A DNA stretch of 64,000 nt from Metridium senile (GCA_949775045.1 OX459104.1:11331655-11395654); one strand, 5' to 3'. Shown: positions 1-11,812, counted from the first letter of the stretch. The notes: generated by a model from the letters alone, not told the origin. Numbers and translations: made by a program.

Positions 1-88
1 GCGTTATAACAATAGCAAACTGTCCATGCAAACTTTCTTGAATTTCTCTCAATTCCTCTTCCGAAAGTTTTGAAATGTTTTTATCCAT
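1..88 (-). CDS. N-terminus of unknown small protein, cut by window edge
   Basis: The minus strand opens with ATG at 88 and stays open to the window edge (29 codons). The peptide begins MDKNISKLSEEELREIQESL and is acidic and probably helical. The LSEEEL segment resembles, loosely, the acidic leader seen in the other small genes nearby. It lies head to head with the plus-strand gene starting at 448, with 359 bases between the two ATGs. I do not recognise a family. With only 88 bases it could be a chance frame, but the leader resemblance and the compact neighbourhood make a real first exon plausible. Confidence 0.35.
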   Translation of the reverse strand, partial: MDKNISKLSEEELREIQESLHGQFAIVIT

Positions 89-447
89 ACTAATGCTTGT
101 CAACTATAACTATAACTATGACTATCGAGGAGTTGAACATACACCACGTGATAAAAAACTTTTTTTTTCTGATGGATTTTAAGCTAAGATACACTAATTA
201 TAATTCAAAGTTATATTTATCGTAAAAAAACAATCCTTTGTTTGATATCTTTTGTGCTCAAAATAGCTTAAAATAAACTTTATGTGTTCATGTTTGTTTT
301 TGAACGTAATTAATATGTTGCGCGAAATAAGGTTCTTTTTGAAATGCTTATATCTTTTGTACTAACAAACCTTATAAATTGCTTCCAAAAGATACTGATT
401 AGCGATTATATCACTGCAAAGATTATTTTACTTGTTTCTTGTTCATA

Positions 448-961
448 ATGGCCGAGTTATTATCTACTAATTATCAACTTATTGGAGATGTGGTAAGCAT
501 ATTTATGGGCTCCTGCTTTTTCTTAATCTACAGTTTGATTATTGGTCTCCGCCTGAATTATTTAATTGGACCAAGAAGATGTGATATTGGAGATGATCAA
601 TTGGTACACAAGACCTTTTGCAGTGTGATGAATTCGATCCTGACGCTTTTCTATAAAAGATATTCAACAAGATCCCGAATGATTCTTAAGCCGGCTGTAA
701 GTTATTCAAAATAAGTTATTATATATATATATATATCTGTAAAACTTTGAAGCATAAATCTTGGTTTCCTGTTAATGCTTTTCTTCTGGGGATTCGATTC
801 TCTATTACATGTTTTAGTTAATTATAGAGATTTCCATGTTTCAAAACAATTAATCCTAAACTCTAGCTAACTAAGTATGTTTACAAACACAAGTTTTAAT
901 CGGGATTCTTTCTTTCTTTGGTTAGCCTGACTCTGAACCTGAACAAGAGACCACTGAATAA
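448..961 (+). CDS. Small two-exon gene or decayed paralog of the 1165-1527 gene
   Basis: Two readings are possible. Reading 1: exon 448..696 ends AAGCCGGCT before donor GTAAGT, and joins in phase 0 to 926..961 after acceptor TTCTTTGGTTAG. This gives a 94-residue protein with a hydrophobic middle (about residues 16-40) and an acidic tail PDSEPEQETTE. Reading 2: exon 1 is only 448..492, since GTAAGC follows at 493 and TTCTTAATCTACAG ends at 533. That gives 15 codons starting MAE, then FDYWSPPELF, then a stop after 31 codons. Reading 2 exactly copies the exon layout of the minus-strand gene at 1165-1527 (15 codons starting MAE, phase-0 intron, then FGEFTDSQL). The locus may therefore be a pseudogene of that family. 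No known domain was recognised. Confidence 0.35.
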
Positions 962-1164
962 TAAGTTGTTGTTTGCAAAACCTTGTAAAAAGTTTTGATT
1001 TATCATTAAACAGATTAGCTAGTTCATCAGATGTTGTTTTTCGTGCTGCATATAGCTTTGAATTATAATTGCTTTTACTTAATTCGCGTAGCTTTCTTTT
1101 TGCGTTGGATTGTTCAGTGCATTTTCTCTTGAATGGTTGCTCTTCGATTGACTAGTTTGAATAA

Positions 1165-1527
1165 CTAAAGAACTTCAAGGAGTTGATCATGAGAGCTGCT
1201 CCATTCACAATTTCCATCGATAACGTTTGGTTCTTCTAGTTGAGAAGTGATTGAAAGGGCTTCCAATAATATTTCATCGTCAACATAATTATCCAAATCA
1301 AATGAGTTTTCATCTAAAGCCAGTTCTTGTAGTTGAGAATCAGTAAACTCACCAAACTAGTAACAAAAAACAAAACAAAAATTATAACTACTTTTCTTCT
1401 TTGATAGGAAAACGATTATGAAAAATAAAACAACTGAGAGTTAAGAAATCAACTCAGTTATAATTTAAACAACTTTACTTACCGATATATCTTCACAGTC
1501 AGAAGTATCAATACTAAATTCTGCCAT
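1165..1527 (-). CDS. Two-exon 78-aa acidic protein
   Basis: Exon 1 is 1483..1527 (15 codons, MAEFSIDTSDCEDIS), followed by donor GTAAGTAAAG. The acceptor TTTTGTTACTAG leads into exon 2 at 1165..1356, which encodes 63 residues and ends in TAG. The join is phase 0. The protein is strongly acidic, has no membrane segment, and carries FGEFTDSQLQEL directly after the intron. That segment resembles FDDITDENLIDEA in the recombinase-like gene at 63662. I infer a shared acidic leader module, perhaps a protein-interaction segment. The family is not otherwise recognised. The splice signals are good, so a real gene or a recently active one is likely. Confidence 0.5.
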
Positions 1528-1879
1528 TATAACTAGTTAAAAGAAACAATCTACTAGGTAAAGTTTAGAACTAAAAGAAGTTTAGCGAAACCATAAACAA
1601 GAATGGTTCATCTTGAAGTTATAAACCTTCTCTGATAGTTTGATGAAACTTTAAAAGAAAAACAAATAAGCTATAATCTCTTACACGTTTTCCCATTGTT
1701 TTGTGAATAAAAGATTGTAATCCCTTTTTTATTAAATCGAACATTTACGAGTTGATTTGAATAACAGGCAATAAAAATGTACACAACCATTTGTTTCAAC
1801 AAGCTTTTATTTTTAAATCAATTTTTTACATGTCAAAAATATAAACGATAATTATCTAACGAATTAAACAACTGTTTAA
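1528..1879. other. Intergenic, no gene seen
   Basis: AT-rich spacer between the acidic two-exon gene and the PC4-like gene, both on the minus strand. AATAAA-like A/T tracts are present but none is clearly a polyadenylation signal. Confidence 0.5.
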
Positions 1880-2323
1880 CTAGATATAGTGGAAAGAGTT
1901 TTGATGTGACATTCTAGCTGATGGTCTATTGTTCTTAAAAAGTTTTCTCGGTGCGAGGTGATTCATTTCTTGTGGTCTTTTGCTGTGTTTTGGAGTCTGT
2001 TCGATCACTCTACTTTCCTTGCTTGGTTGTAAACCTCTTGCTTGGGGTTGATATTCGTTCTCTGTTAGCAATCCTGACTCATCGCCTGGTTGTGTGGTCA
2101 TAGAACAACTCTCTACCATAACATCTACCATTTCGCTCAAATCACCCATGACTTTAAATAACTCTTCAAATTCTTCAATCGATAAAGCTATGCCATATTT
2201 TGTTGGAAATTTGTTCTTCTCTTCACCATCAATATACTTTCGAATATGTACTCTTATCTGTCCTTGGAATTCCTGGACGGTAGCGTGGTAGCCTCGAGAA
2301 CCTAGCTTGAATAAAGTTGCCAT
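1880..2323 (-). CDS. PC4/SUB1-domain protein, 147 aa
   Basis: A single open frame from ATG 2323 to TAG 1880. Residues about 5-65 look like the PC4 transcription-coactivator fold: GYHATVQEFQGQIRVHIRKY is a strand pair ending in the IR-Y signature, and KYGIALSIEEFEEL matches the family K-G-I-x-L-x-x-x-x-x-L helix start. PC4 proteins bind single-stranded DNA and act in transcription and repair, usually as dimers in the nucleus. The C-terminal 80 residues are polar, then basic (APRKLFKNN), unlike canonical SUB1, where the basic/serine part is N-terminal. An AG precedes the ATG closely (TTAGAGAAAAAACATGG), so a 5' untranslated exon upstream is possible. Because it sits among small mobile-element-like genes, it may belong to an element rather than be the host SUB1 orthologue. 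Confidence 0.65.
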   Translation of the reverse strand: MATLFKLGSRGYHATVQEFQGQIRVHIRKYIDGEEKNKFPTKYGIALSIEEFEELFKVMGDLSEMVDVMVESCSMTTQPGDESGLLTENEYQPQARGLQPSKESRVIEQTPKHSKRPQEMNHLAPRKLFKNNRPSARMSHQNSFHYI

Positions 2324-2451
2324 GTTTTTTCTCTAACCAAATGCTATTTGCTTTCAAATGTTTTAGTGAAAGATTCAAAATAGGCGCGCGCTATATATTA
2401 TAATTGATAACAAAAGACTTGCCCAAACTTGCCCGCTCACTAAGCCTTTGG

Positions 2452-2535
2452 CGTCACCTGGTTACCATAGCAACACTTCACTTCCTGGTCAAGGTGCTAA
2501 TCCTCTCGAGTCACCTGGTTACCATGGCACCGCCT
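2452..2535. promoter_or_regulatory. Paired RFX X-box motifs in a 57-bp duplication
   Basis: GTTACCATAGCAAC at 2461-2474 fits the RFX X-box GTNRCC-N2-RGYAAC exactly. A second, weaker copy, GTTACCATGGCACC, lies 57 bases on. Each is preceded by the same TCACCTG. They lie about 140-200 bases upstream of the PC4-like ATG, a normal promoter distance. Confidence 0.4.
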
Positions 2536-2782
2536 CAATCCTACCTCAATCCCACCTCAATTTCCGGGGTCATTTCATCCCAAGAAAACTACTAACTTTA
2601 TTATTTGTAATCGGATAAAAAATGATCCAAACCCGACAAAATAATTTGTTTCAAGTTCAATACCGGCACATTATATCACCGATTCAATTAGGAGGATAAA
2701 CTTATCTCGAAAACGAAGCAAAAAGCAAAGATTACGATATAACCTTTACTTGCTTTTGTAAAACTCAGCCTCGAACGTTAAC

Positions 2783-2876
2783 GACGCCATTTTGAAATTT
2801 ATCATTGAACTGTTTGCGATGCGTTAAAAATGCTTCTGATTGGCTAATACTAACCGGAAGTGCGCGCGCGAATTCA
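2783..2876. promoter_or_regulatory. YY1 / CCAAT / ETS promoter-like cluster
   Basis: Within about 90 bases: CGCCATTTTG (YY1 type), CTGATTGGC (inverted CCAAT box), ACCGGAAGTG (ETS/GABP type) and a GCGCGCGCG run. This combination is typical of broad promoters. No start site can be seen; the PC4-like gene on the minus strand is the nearest candidate target. Confidence 0.35.
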
Positions 2877-3345
2877 CCTGAGACAACTAATTTTCAAATT
2901 ATATCGTATCTAGTATTTTTGGACTATCAGGGTCAATAGTAGTCCTCGACAAACCGTAGTGCACAGGCTGTCATTATAATACCAATCATCTGGAAAGAAA
3001 AACAAAATTCATATAAAAGGTTAGTCGCGGTCTAAAAGTCGTAGATTTTTAAAATTTTGAATCTATTAAATGATTATTAAAAAGTATTAAAATGGGAATG
3101 CTGTGTTTCGACTGATGATGAACATGACAATGATAAAGGTGCTAATATCAGAAAAAGAAGAGTAATCAGTATTTATAGTCGGTAGTTCATTCAGCTAGAA
3201 GTAAGCTGGTCTCCCAGGAAGCGAACGGTGCGCCTTTAATTTCCTCAATCTCTCCATCAATACTACCTTTTACCATATGTTTTTACGCGTATATAGGTTA
3301 GCGTAGGTGCCATGGTTACAAGTAGTGATATTATGATACTAATTT
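2877..3345. other. Intergenic, no gene seen
   Basis: No long frame, splice-consistent exon or strong inverted repeat was recognised here. Confidence 0.4.
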
Positions 3346-3448
3346 TCCAACCATTTTAACAATACATTTTTCAATTTTCTGTGTTCTAATAACAATGGTT
3401 GGTTGGCAAAACCAAAACAAAATACGTCACTGCACGCCCACCTATTTA
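3346..3448 (+). repeat. Dispersed ~100-bp repeat, copy 1
   Basis: The stretch containing GGTTGGCAAAACCAAAACAA and ending ACGTCACTGCACGCCCACC recurs at 24753-24852 in the same orientation with about 85% identity by eye. It begins ACAACCATTTT-like and contains a TTGGTTGGCAAAACCA dyad. Confidence 0.5.
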
Positions 3449-3554
3449 AAGCTATACAAACATGATGGAGAGAAGTTGAAACAGGTAGTGTATAACCTAT
3501 GGGGATTGGTACATCTCGCTTTGAAAGACAAGCAATAAACCAACTGAGCTATAA

Positions 3555-3833
3555 ACACCTAATTCAAAAAAGGTTGACGGGGCGAACGGCGATTGGCGAT
3601 TGGTGATTGGCGATTGCGGGACTGTGGATAATACGAATTTCTTCTTGTTCTATTCTAAATAACCCAAACATCGTTAAGCGATGACCTTAGATGGATGTCT
3701 CGAAGGTTTCGCTGAACGGTGGAGGCATTGTTTGAGTAATTTAGAAACGAATAAGAAGGAATTCATATTAACCATCGCCAATCACCAATCGCCAATCGCC
3801 GTTCGCCCCGTCAACCTTTTTTGAATTAGGTGT
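3555..3833. mobile_element. 279-bp palindromic MITE, TIR ACACCTAATTCAAAAAAGG
   Basis: The left end ACACCTAATTCAAAAAAGG and about 40 following bases (tandem GCGATTG units) return inverted at the right end, CCTTTTTTGAATTAGGTGT. The interior has no coding frame. Related ends occur at 4815-4988, 19521-19796 and 46811-47037. Confidence 0.7.
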
Positions 3834-3870
3834 ATACTTGTTTCTTAAAATGTTGATCACGATATTCATA

Positions 3871-4541
<671 letters not shown>

Positions 4542-4814
4542 ATTCAATGATGGTGACAATGATTATGATTACATATTTCAATTATCTTTGCCACAACTTA
4601 AGCAACAAGCATTAAGCCAAGACGTTAATGAATACTGGTTTTATGCTGGTAGTATATCGAAAAATGAACAGAATTGATTGTTATGACGACAAGCAAGCAT
4701 TTTATTGGAGGATTTCTAACGTTCTTTAGAAACCAAGTCTGATTTTAATACATTACAAACACGAGACCAGCATTCATTTCGGTCCTGGCTTGGTGCTTTT
4801 AAAAGTCGGGACAA

Positions 4815-5012
4815 CGTTTTTTCAAATAGGTGTACAGATACCAGCGAACGGTGATTGGTGATTGAACGGTGGAGGCATTGTTTTGGTAATTTAGAAAGAA
4901 ATAAGAAGAGATTCGTATTACCCACAGTTCCTTTCGGTCGTGCAATCGCCGTTTGCCCCTTCAAACTTATTTGAAATAGGTGTATACTGAACATGATGAT
5001 GATATTCAATGA
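4815..5012. mobile_element. Degraded copy of the 3555-3833 MITE and its flank
   Basis: AACGGTGGAGGCATTGTTT, the interior, and the right end ATAGGTGTATAC match the first copy, followed by GATGATGATATTCAATGAT. The left inverted repeat is largely lost. Confidence 0.55.
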
Positions 5013-5165
5013 TATAAATACCTGCAAGGCTGCAGTCCCTATCAACACGCCCCCAAGCACCTGAAGATGGTTTTGAAATAACAACGTCAACTTGCCAAGA
5101 CAACCCTGAAAGTTATAGAGGAATGTATTATATCAAAAGATCTTTTCACAGTTCCGTTCACTTAC

Positions 5166-5268
5166 CACGAATGATAGTTCCAAGTTGAGGTTCGACTCGC
5201 TGCGCATGGTGAATTACAGTTTTGCTATGCGCAGCAACGGGAACCTCGACATGGAACTATTATTCGTG
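5166..5268. mobile_element. ~103-bp hairpin MITE (AATAGTTCCAAGTCGAGG family), copy 1
   Basis: ATAGTTCCAAGTTGAGGTTC is followed by a CGCTGCGCAT stem and returns inverted as GAACCTCGACATGGAACTAT. A second copy lies at 45700-45792. Confidence 0.65.
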
Positions 5269-5704
5269 TTCACCGAAAGGAAATAAGAAAAGGTAAGTAA
5301 GACAACAATAGCTGTCGAATAATGTCTTCATATCTTTATTTTGAATATGTGAGATGGAGATTGCGCATGACTGCGGACCAAAATGGTGGACCAAGATGGC
5401 GGACCAAGATGGTGGACCAAGATGGTAGACCCAACCTTGATCCCAAGCACAAATTACCAATAACAATAATAGTAAAGACTTTATTAACGTGTCGGAGAAT
5501 TCTAATTTACAATATATAGTGAACTAAAGGTGGATACCTATCTACCTATCTATGGATAAAAAAATTAATTAATTTCAAAATACTATGTTATGTTGTTATT
5601 TACCCACCTTCCACAACTACCCCACCCCACCCCACCCCGCCCACCCCAAGATATACCCAGTTATTTTATACTATGAGGTGAGATAAAAATATCTTAAAAT
5701 ATCC

Positions 5705-5814
<110 letters not shown>

Positions 5815-5815
5815 G

Positions 5816-6074
5816 CAGTCGTTTGCAAAAATTCTGACCGCATCAAAGTATATCGGGTGCATTGTGGGTAATGTTTATTTATGCCTTTGAGTGCTTTTAT
5901 GCGCTCTTGGTACTATCAGAACCACCCATAATACTTCAATGATGCTTACTACATGTCATTGAATGAATTCTGAAAAAAATTGGAGCGTTTTAAGGCAAAA
6001 TTACCTACATATCTATATACCTATATACTTATATACTTATATACTTGTACGGTCAGAATTTTTGCAAATGACTG
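5816..6074. mobile_element. Tc1/mariner-type MITE, 259 bp
   Basis: Terminal inverted repeats CAGTCGTTTGCAAAAATTCT and CAGTCATTTGCAAAAATTCT resemble the Tc1 consensus start CAGTCATTGCCAAAAGT. Flanks are TA-rich. No transposase frame remains. Confidence 0.7.
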
Positions 6075-6107
<33 letters not shown>

Positions 6108-6542
6108 TTTTGCTCTACTTCATCGTATCGAGCACTCTCAACGGATGATTCGAACCATATACTTATATATATATATAGCAAGTCTTTTTCGATTTATCCG
6201 TAGTACAGTGCTCGATACATAAATGTAGAGCGGAATATATTAACGATAGAAAAAACAAATAGACTAAACTTTCATCCCGACAAGCCTGTTTCGTGATTAC
6301 TCACTCTTCAGGGGATTTTAATGACAAGAATATTCATAACCATCTATTATATACTATAAATTTGCATAATTAATGTAGCGGTAAATTTAAAGGTAGTGTT
6401 CAGCTGTTGCGTAGCAACGCTTTGCTTCTATGGCGGCATGAAGAGACAAGTTCATTGCGTTTATTGAGAGATGATAATTCGGGGCGGCATATGATTAGAA
6501 GTTTTTCTTTAAGGCAGAGGATGCAACCTCTATATATATATA

Positions 6543-6757
6543 CAGCGATTTGCAAAACCTTTGACCATTTGGCCATATATCCAAATATATCAAAACAATA
6601 TAACAAATTATGGGATATGTTAACTGATATTTTTTTCGAGTTGTCTATGACTTGGCCTATCTGAAAAAAATATCAGGGATCATATCCCATAATTTCTTAT
6701 ATTGTTTTGATATATTTGGATATATGGCCAAATGGTCAAAGTTTTTGCAAATCGCTG
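6543..6757. mobile_element. Tc1/mariner-type MITE, 215 bp, near-perfect palindrome
   Basis: Ends CAGCGATTTGCAAAACCTTT and its inverted partner extend to arms of about 80 bases around a short spacer. TA lies on both sides (6541-6542 and 6758-6759). The open frames here are shadows of the palindrome. Confidence 0.8.
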
Positions 6758-7278
6758 TATATACATATATATATAGTGCATTATGAGAACGTTTACTCGC
6801 GAGCTTAGGCGCGAAGTTAAAACCTTGAGTGTGTCTTTGTAAGGCTGCAAGAACATTCAAGTAAATGTAAACTGTTGTTTACTCTTTATGTTTTTAGATT
6901 TGGGCTTATATTTTAAATTCTTTTGATCGCCACGCAATTGTAGTTTTTTTAAAGAAATAATTGGACTCGAATCCCACATTATATTGTGTGTGATTCAATG
7001 CTTCAAAGAAGACTGTCCAGCATGTTATAGCCAAACAAGCTCACGTGTTGACCCCTAGAGTCGATGAATGATTTGAATGTTTGATTGTCGCGCGCCGATT
7101 CATTAGTGCAAAATTCAAATCAATTCAAATTCAAAACCAGGTCAATAGCAATCCTTTTAGTTTTAACTTACTATCTAATGATGCATATTCAGCACTAACA
7201 TAATAAATGAACATAGTTATTAGACGATCGCTAACTGTTCCATTGAAATCATGTGATCGCAGATCGCATTTGAGACTG
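6758..7278. other. Intergenic, no gene seen
   Basis: AT-rich sequence without a recognised exon or clear repeat. Confidence 0.4.
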
Positions 7279-8026
7279 TTTTTTGTAAAAAAAGGGCTAT
7301 GTGGTAGACATTGACCTGTAAGTAAACAAAAAAGGAAAAGGAAAATAGAAGAAAACGGAAGAGTGGAGCTTAGGACAGCGTGTGTTTTTACATTGACCTA
7401 ATCCTACCCATACACAAACCACCTCCTCTCCTCTAATCCAGCTGTTTTCTACAATCTCCTCACAGTTTTTTCAACTCCATCATTCCAACTGCCACTGTTT
7501 TTTATTCTTTTACTCATCCATTTATTCACATTTTTATTTTTGTATTATTATAACCCACTTGCTTTTATTCATCTTTTATTTCTTTATTTATCAATTCACC
7601 TACATTTTTTGCATCTATATATTTTCTACCACTGTTGTTTTATAATATCATTTATGTATTGAATCACACATTCATTTCTTTTTACATCATTTCTTTTTTC
7701 ATTATTTTATTTTATTAATTAATTAACTAATTTATTTATCTATTCATTTATTTATTCATTCAGTTATTTATTCATTTTCTATTTATCTAGTTAATTATTT
7801 ATTTTATTGTTTATTTACAATTATTAATTATTTGTTTATTTATTTATTTTTAATTATTTATTTATTTATATATACATATATATTTTTTTAATTATTTATG
7901 TATTTATTTATGTATTTATGTATTTATTGATTGATTGATTTATTTATTTATTTATCCATTTATTTACTTATGTATTTATTTAGTTATTTTTAAATAAATT
8001 ATTTATTTACTTATTTATTTATTTAC

Positions 8027-8111
<85 letters not shown>

Positions 8112-8229
8112 TTTCCATTCTTGCACTCTCTCCTAACCTCCACTCTTCCGTTTTCTTCTATTTTCCTTTTCCTTTTTTGTTTACTTACAGGTCAATGTCT
8201 ACCACATAGCCCTTTTTTTTACAAAAACC
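7279..8229. mobile_element. 951-bp element with ~90-bp inverted ends and low-complexity core
   Basis: Left arm TGTAAAAAAAGGGCTATGTG through GAAAACGGAAGAGTGGAG returns inverted at 8131-8229. The interior is T-rich TTATTTAT repeats, then a (TTGA)n tract at 8029-8110. No coding capacity. Confidence 0.7.
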
Positions 8230-8502
8230 GTTTCGGTGGTTCCGATTTCTTGTTCCGGTGGTTCCGGTGGTTTCGTTCCGGTGGTTACGTTCCGGTGTTC
8301 CTGGTTTTATCACATGTCCTGCACGCAGGCTAGTGTGTAATCAGAATTATTACATGATTACATCGGTTTTCATTGTTACTTTTAGGGCTTTATATCGCGT
8401 ATTACCCTGTTCATTATCAATTCAAGGGCTTTATACAGATATTGCCCCCATTTGAGGGCAATATCTATATATTGCCCTTGAATACTAATGTATATTGCCC
8501 TA

Positions 8503-9115
8503 CCCTGGATGCCAGAGGTTTGAGAAGTTTTTACGATTTAAAGTAGTTTCGAGGACTATTTTCAATGTATTTTGTTTGTTTGGTAGAGTATCGTTCCACA
8601 AACCTCTGGCCACTCGAGACATCTGCAACGGACGGTGTTTGTTTCACGTCATTTCCTGTCAAACCGGTTTATAGTGCCAAATTTGCATGTGTCAACGATT
8701 TTCCTTATCCAGTTCGCAAAACTGAGAATACATCTCTTCTCTTAATAAAATAGTAAATTGCTTCCTCCTGCACATAATTTAGCTCCCGTATTTCTGTGTA
8801 TTTTGATGCTAGCTCGAACTGTATAGCGTTGTGAAATATACATTGTAATTGTAAAAACCGGTTTAGCATAACATGCGTCATAATCTGCATTTAGGGCCAA
8901 TCAAAAATGACCTTTGGTGGTTCCTATGGCGATCAAATGACTAGCCAATCAGGAAGCGGATAAATTTTTTTCCGGAAAGCCGGAAAAATTTGATTCGAGT
9001 GGCCAGAGGGGCTCATCGCTCCGCGACTCGATCATCGTCGCTTCGCGACTCAATAACTCGTCGCTTCGCGACTCGTATTATTTCCCTATAAAAGAAAGCC
9101 CCTCTGGAACCAGGG
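8503..9115. mobile_element. 613-bp TA-flanked inverted-repeat element
   Basis: Ends CCCTGGATGCCAGAGG and CCTCTGGAACCAGGG lie between TA dinucleotides (8501-8502, 9116-9117). Inner inverted copies of CCTCTGGCCACTCGAG occur near 8605 and 8995, and a short TCGCTTCGCGACTC repeat lies near 9030-9080. The host sequence on both sides carries the same TATTGCCCTTGAATACTAA unit. Confidence 0.6.
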
Positions 9116-9254
9116 TAATATTGCCCTTGAATACTAACGTATATTGCCCTTGATTAACAATGACCCAATCCCTATATTATCCTTGTCATTTCCGTTCTTT
9201 TTCAACTTTATATGTAACGTTAAACTTAGAAATTTTCTAGTTGCGAACATTTAA

Positions 9255-11242
9255 GGTGGCTCGAGGTAGTTTTGAATGGCGCACACATCCCTTTTTGAAT
9301 TCGCAATTACATGATCTTACCTTCGCCCCATGAATGTGAATTTTTTACCAAATGACAGTCTTGGATGAAAGTTTCGAATGATATTTCATTTATGCTAATC
9401 AAAGTTTCCATAGCAACGATAAACAACTTTTTTGTAAAATGGTTTTTCTTAAATATCTTTTGAATTTGAGCTGATTGCGAAAAACCAATAAATGTGCTAT
9501 AAACTGCTACGTTTAGCACATCAATTGGGAAAGTTTGAAGAAAAGTTATCTGTTCGATTACGAATAAATCACGAAAACATTTAAATGTGTATTTTGTTCG
9601 CGTGTAAATATAAGCGGTCAAAACATTTCATAAGATGCACAAATTATGATCGTAATACTGCAGAATGTTTCCTTGGACCTCCATTTAAACTCCATGCGGA
9701 AAGCTCTGGTTAATATGTAGGTAATGCAGAGATCGAGCTTTTTATTAAAATGAAGTTTTGCTTGACGTTTTAACTCTTTCATAACTGCGATCACAATTGC
9801 GTATAACTCACAAAAGAACAAACGAAAATGAGTGATTTCTTTGCAGTACAATTTTAGATATATATTCAATAATATTGCAAAATTTTAGTCAAATCCATAT
9901 AAAAAACGTCTTTAAAAGTAGCACCGAAGTTGAAGTACGAAAGTAGCGCCCACCCGAATGAAAATTTACTACAACGAGCGTGACATCGCGTGCTTATTTC
10001 AGTGGCTGATTAACATATATGCAGCGCACAGTGTTAAATTCCTCAATGCACGCTTAGTCTAATTAGAATTCTTTTTATATTGTAATTATTGAAAGTTTCT
10101 TATTCTCATTTTGACATCTTCTAAAAGTAATGGATCTTCATTACAACTGCAACACGCCTTCAACCCTTCCAGAAGACATTTCATGTTTATGTTGTAATTC
10201 TCCTTCAAGAAATCAGGCGTGCGGCTTGTTCGAAGAAAGGGTACATGCTTTGCTGCTTTTTCGGGCGGGTCGCTTTAAATAAGTGGTCGTTCCTTTCACC
10301 GTTTTTCCCTCGACTTTTTTAATTGTTCCCTTTTCCACGTTTAACATCTACACGAAAAGTACGACCCATGTTGTATTCGAGCTGGAATGCGCGATGAGAA
10401 TAAGAAACTTTCAATAATTACAATATAAAAAAGATTTCTCATTAGAATAAGCGTGCATAGAGGAATTTAACACTGTGCGCTGCATGTTAATTAGCCACTG
10501 AAATAAACACGTTATGTCACGCTCGTTGTTGTAAATTTTCATTCGGCGGGCGCTACTTTCGTACTTCAACTTCGGCGCCACTTTTAAAAACGTTTTTATA
10601 TATGGATTTGACAGAAATTTTGAAACATTAACAATATATCTAAAATTGTACTGCAAAGATATCAATCATTTTCGTTTGTTCTTTTGTGGGTTATACGCAA
10701 TTGTGATCGCAGTTATGAAAGAGTGAAAACGTCAAGCAAAACTTCATTTTAATAAAAAGCTCGATCTCTGCATTACCTACATATTAACCAGAGCTTTCCG
10801 CATGGAGTTTAAATGGAGGTCCAAGGAAACATTCTGCAGTATTACGATCATAATTTGTGCATCTTATGAAATGTTTTGACCGCTTATATTTACACGCGAA
10901 CAAAATACACATTTAAATGTTTTCGTGATTTATTCGTTATCGAACAGATAACTTTTCTTCAAACTTTCCCAATTGATGTGCTAAACGTAGCAGTTTATAG
11001 CACATTTATTGGTTTTTCGCAATCAGCTCAAATTCAAAAGATATTTAAGAAAAACCATTTTACAAAAAAGTTGTTTATCGTTGCTATGGAAACTTTGATT
11101 AGCATAAATGAAATATCATTCGAAACTTTCATCCAAGACTGTCATTTGGTAAAAAATTCACATTCATGGGGCGAAGGTAAGATCATGTAATTGCGAATTC
11201 AAAAAGGGATGTGTGCGCCATTCAAAACTGCCTCGAGCCACC
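9255..11242. mobile_element. 1988-bp TTAA-flanked giant palindrome (foldback element)
   Basis: Arms of about 850 bases (9255-10110 and 10394-11242) are nearly identical inverted copies; a 104-codon frame is present identically in both. Ends are GGTGGCTCGAGG and CCTCGAGCCACC inside TTAA (9251-9254, 11243-11246), a piggyBac-type target. The 283-base spacer is less AT-rich and read on the minus strand contains GLKACCSCNEDPLLLEDV, possibly a remnant of coding sequence. Each arm holds GTTTCCATAGCAAC (9404-9417; inverted at 11080-11093), close to an RFX X-box. Confidence 0.8.
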
Positions 11243-11272
11243 TTAACGAATAAAAAATCATCTGAAGAGTGA

Positions 11273-11345
11273 CCCTTTCGAGGATCGAACCCCGAACCCT
11301 TTGCTTACAAATCCTGACCCTAACACTTTATGCTAACTGTCCGAT
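11273..11345 (-). pseudogene. tRNA-like sequence (pseudogene or SINE head)
   Basis: On the minus strand the sequence has a T-arm-like GGGGTTCGATCCTCGA, an anticodon-loop-like TTTGTAA (would be UGU, Thr) and a D-arm-like TTAGCATAAAGTGTTAG. The anticodon stem does not pair and the acceptor stem is poor, so it is not a functional tRNA. Confidence 0.35.
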
Positions 11346-11714
11346 CGATGTCAGTTGGTGAGAAGAAAACGTATTCATTTGTTCGTTACAGTTCATTAGA
11401 ATTGTAGTGTACAACAAAACTAAAAGCCCATTGTTTGGATTGTATTCTCATGGAAAACCAAAAAAATAATCAGCTTAATGATGCCCTTTGGGACATGAAG
11501 TTGTGTGAAAACCTATTCAATCATGTAATAAGTCATGCACTAAAAATAAAAACAAACAATTCAAGAATCTTCTGAAGAATATATTTGTCTTCTTGAAAAC
11601 GACTTGCATCGATAAAAGTATATGGCGTAAAAACCCAAATGTTGCATACAAAATTTAAAAATACAAGGCTTTTTTGGAAAACCTCTGTAAATCATGTAAT
11701 AAGTCAGATAAATA

Positions 11715-11812
11715 CCTCGAACGTCGGCAATAAGCCTATAAAGCCCTCGGGGCCTACGGCCCCTCGGGCTTTATACGGCTTATTGCCTCCGTTCTCGGTA
11801 TTTATCTCTTAC
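11715..11812. repeat. Hairpin repeat around GCCCTCGGGGCC
   Basis: ATAAATACC..GGCAATAAGCC..AAGCCCTCGGGGCC is followed by its inverse up to GGTATTTATC. It forms a near-complete palindrome of about 98 bases. Confidence 0.6.

Noticed and set aside
9307..11190. Identical 104-codon frames on both strands
   Set aside because: They are the mirrored arms of one palindromic element; no known domain, so listed as the element only.
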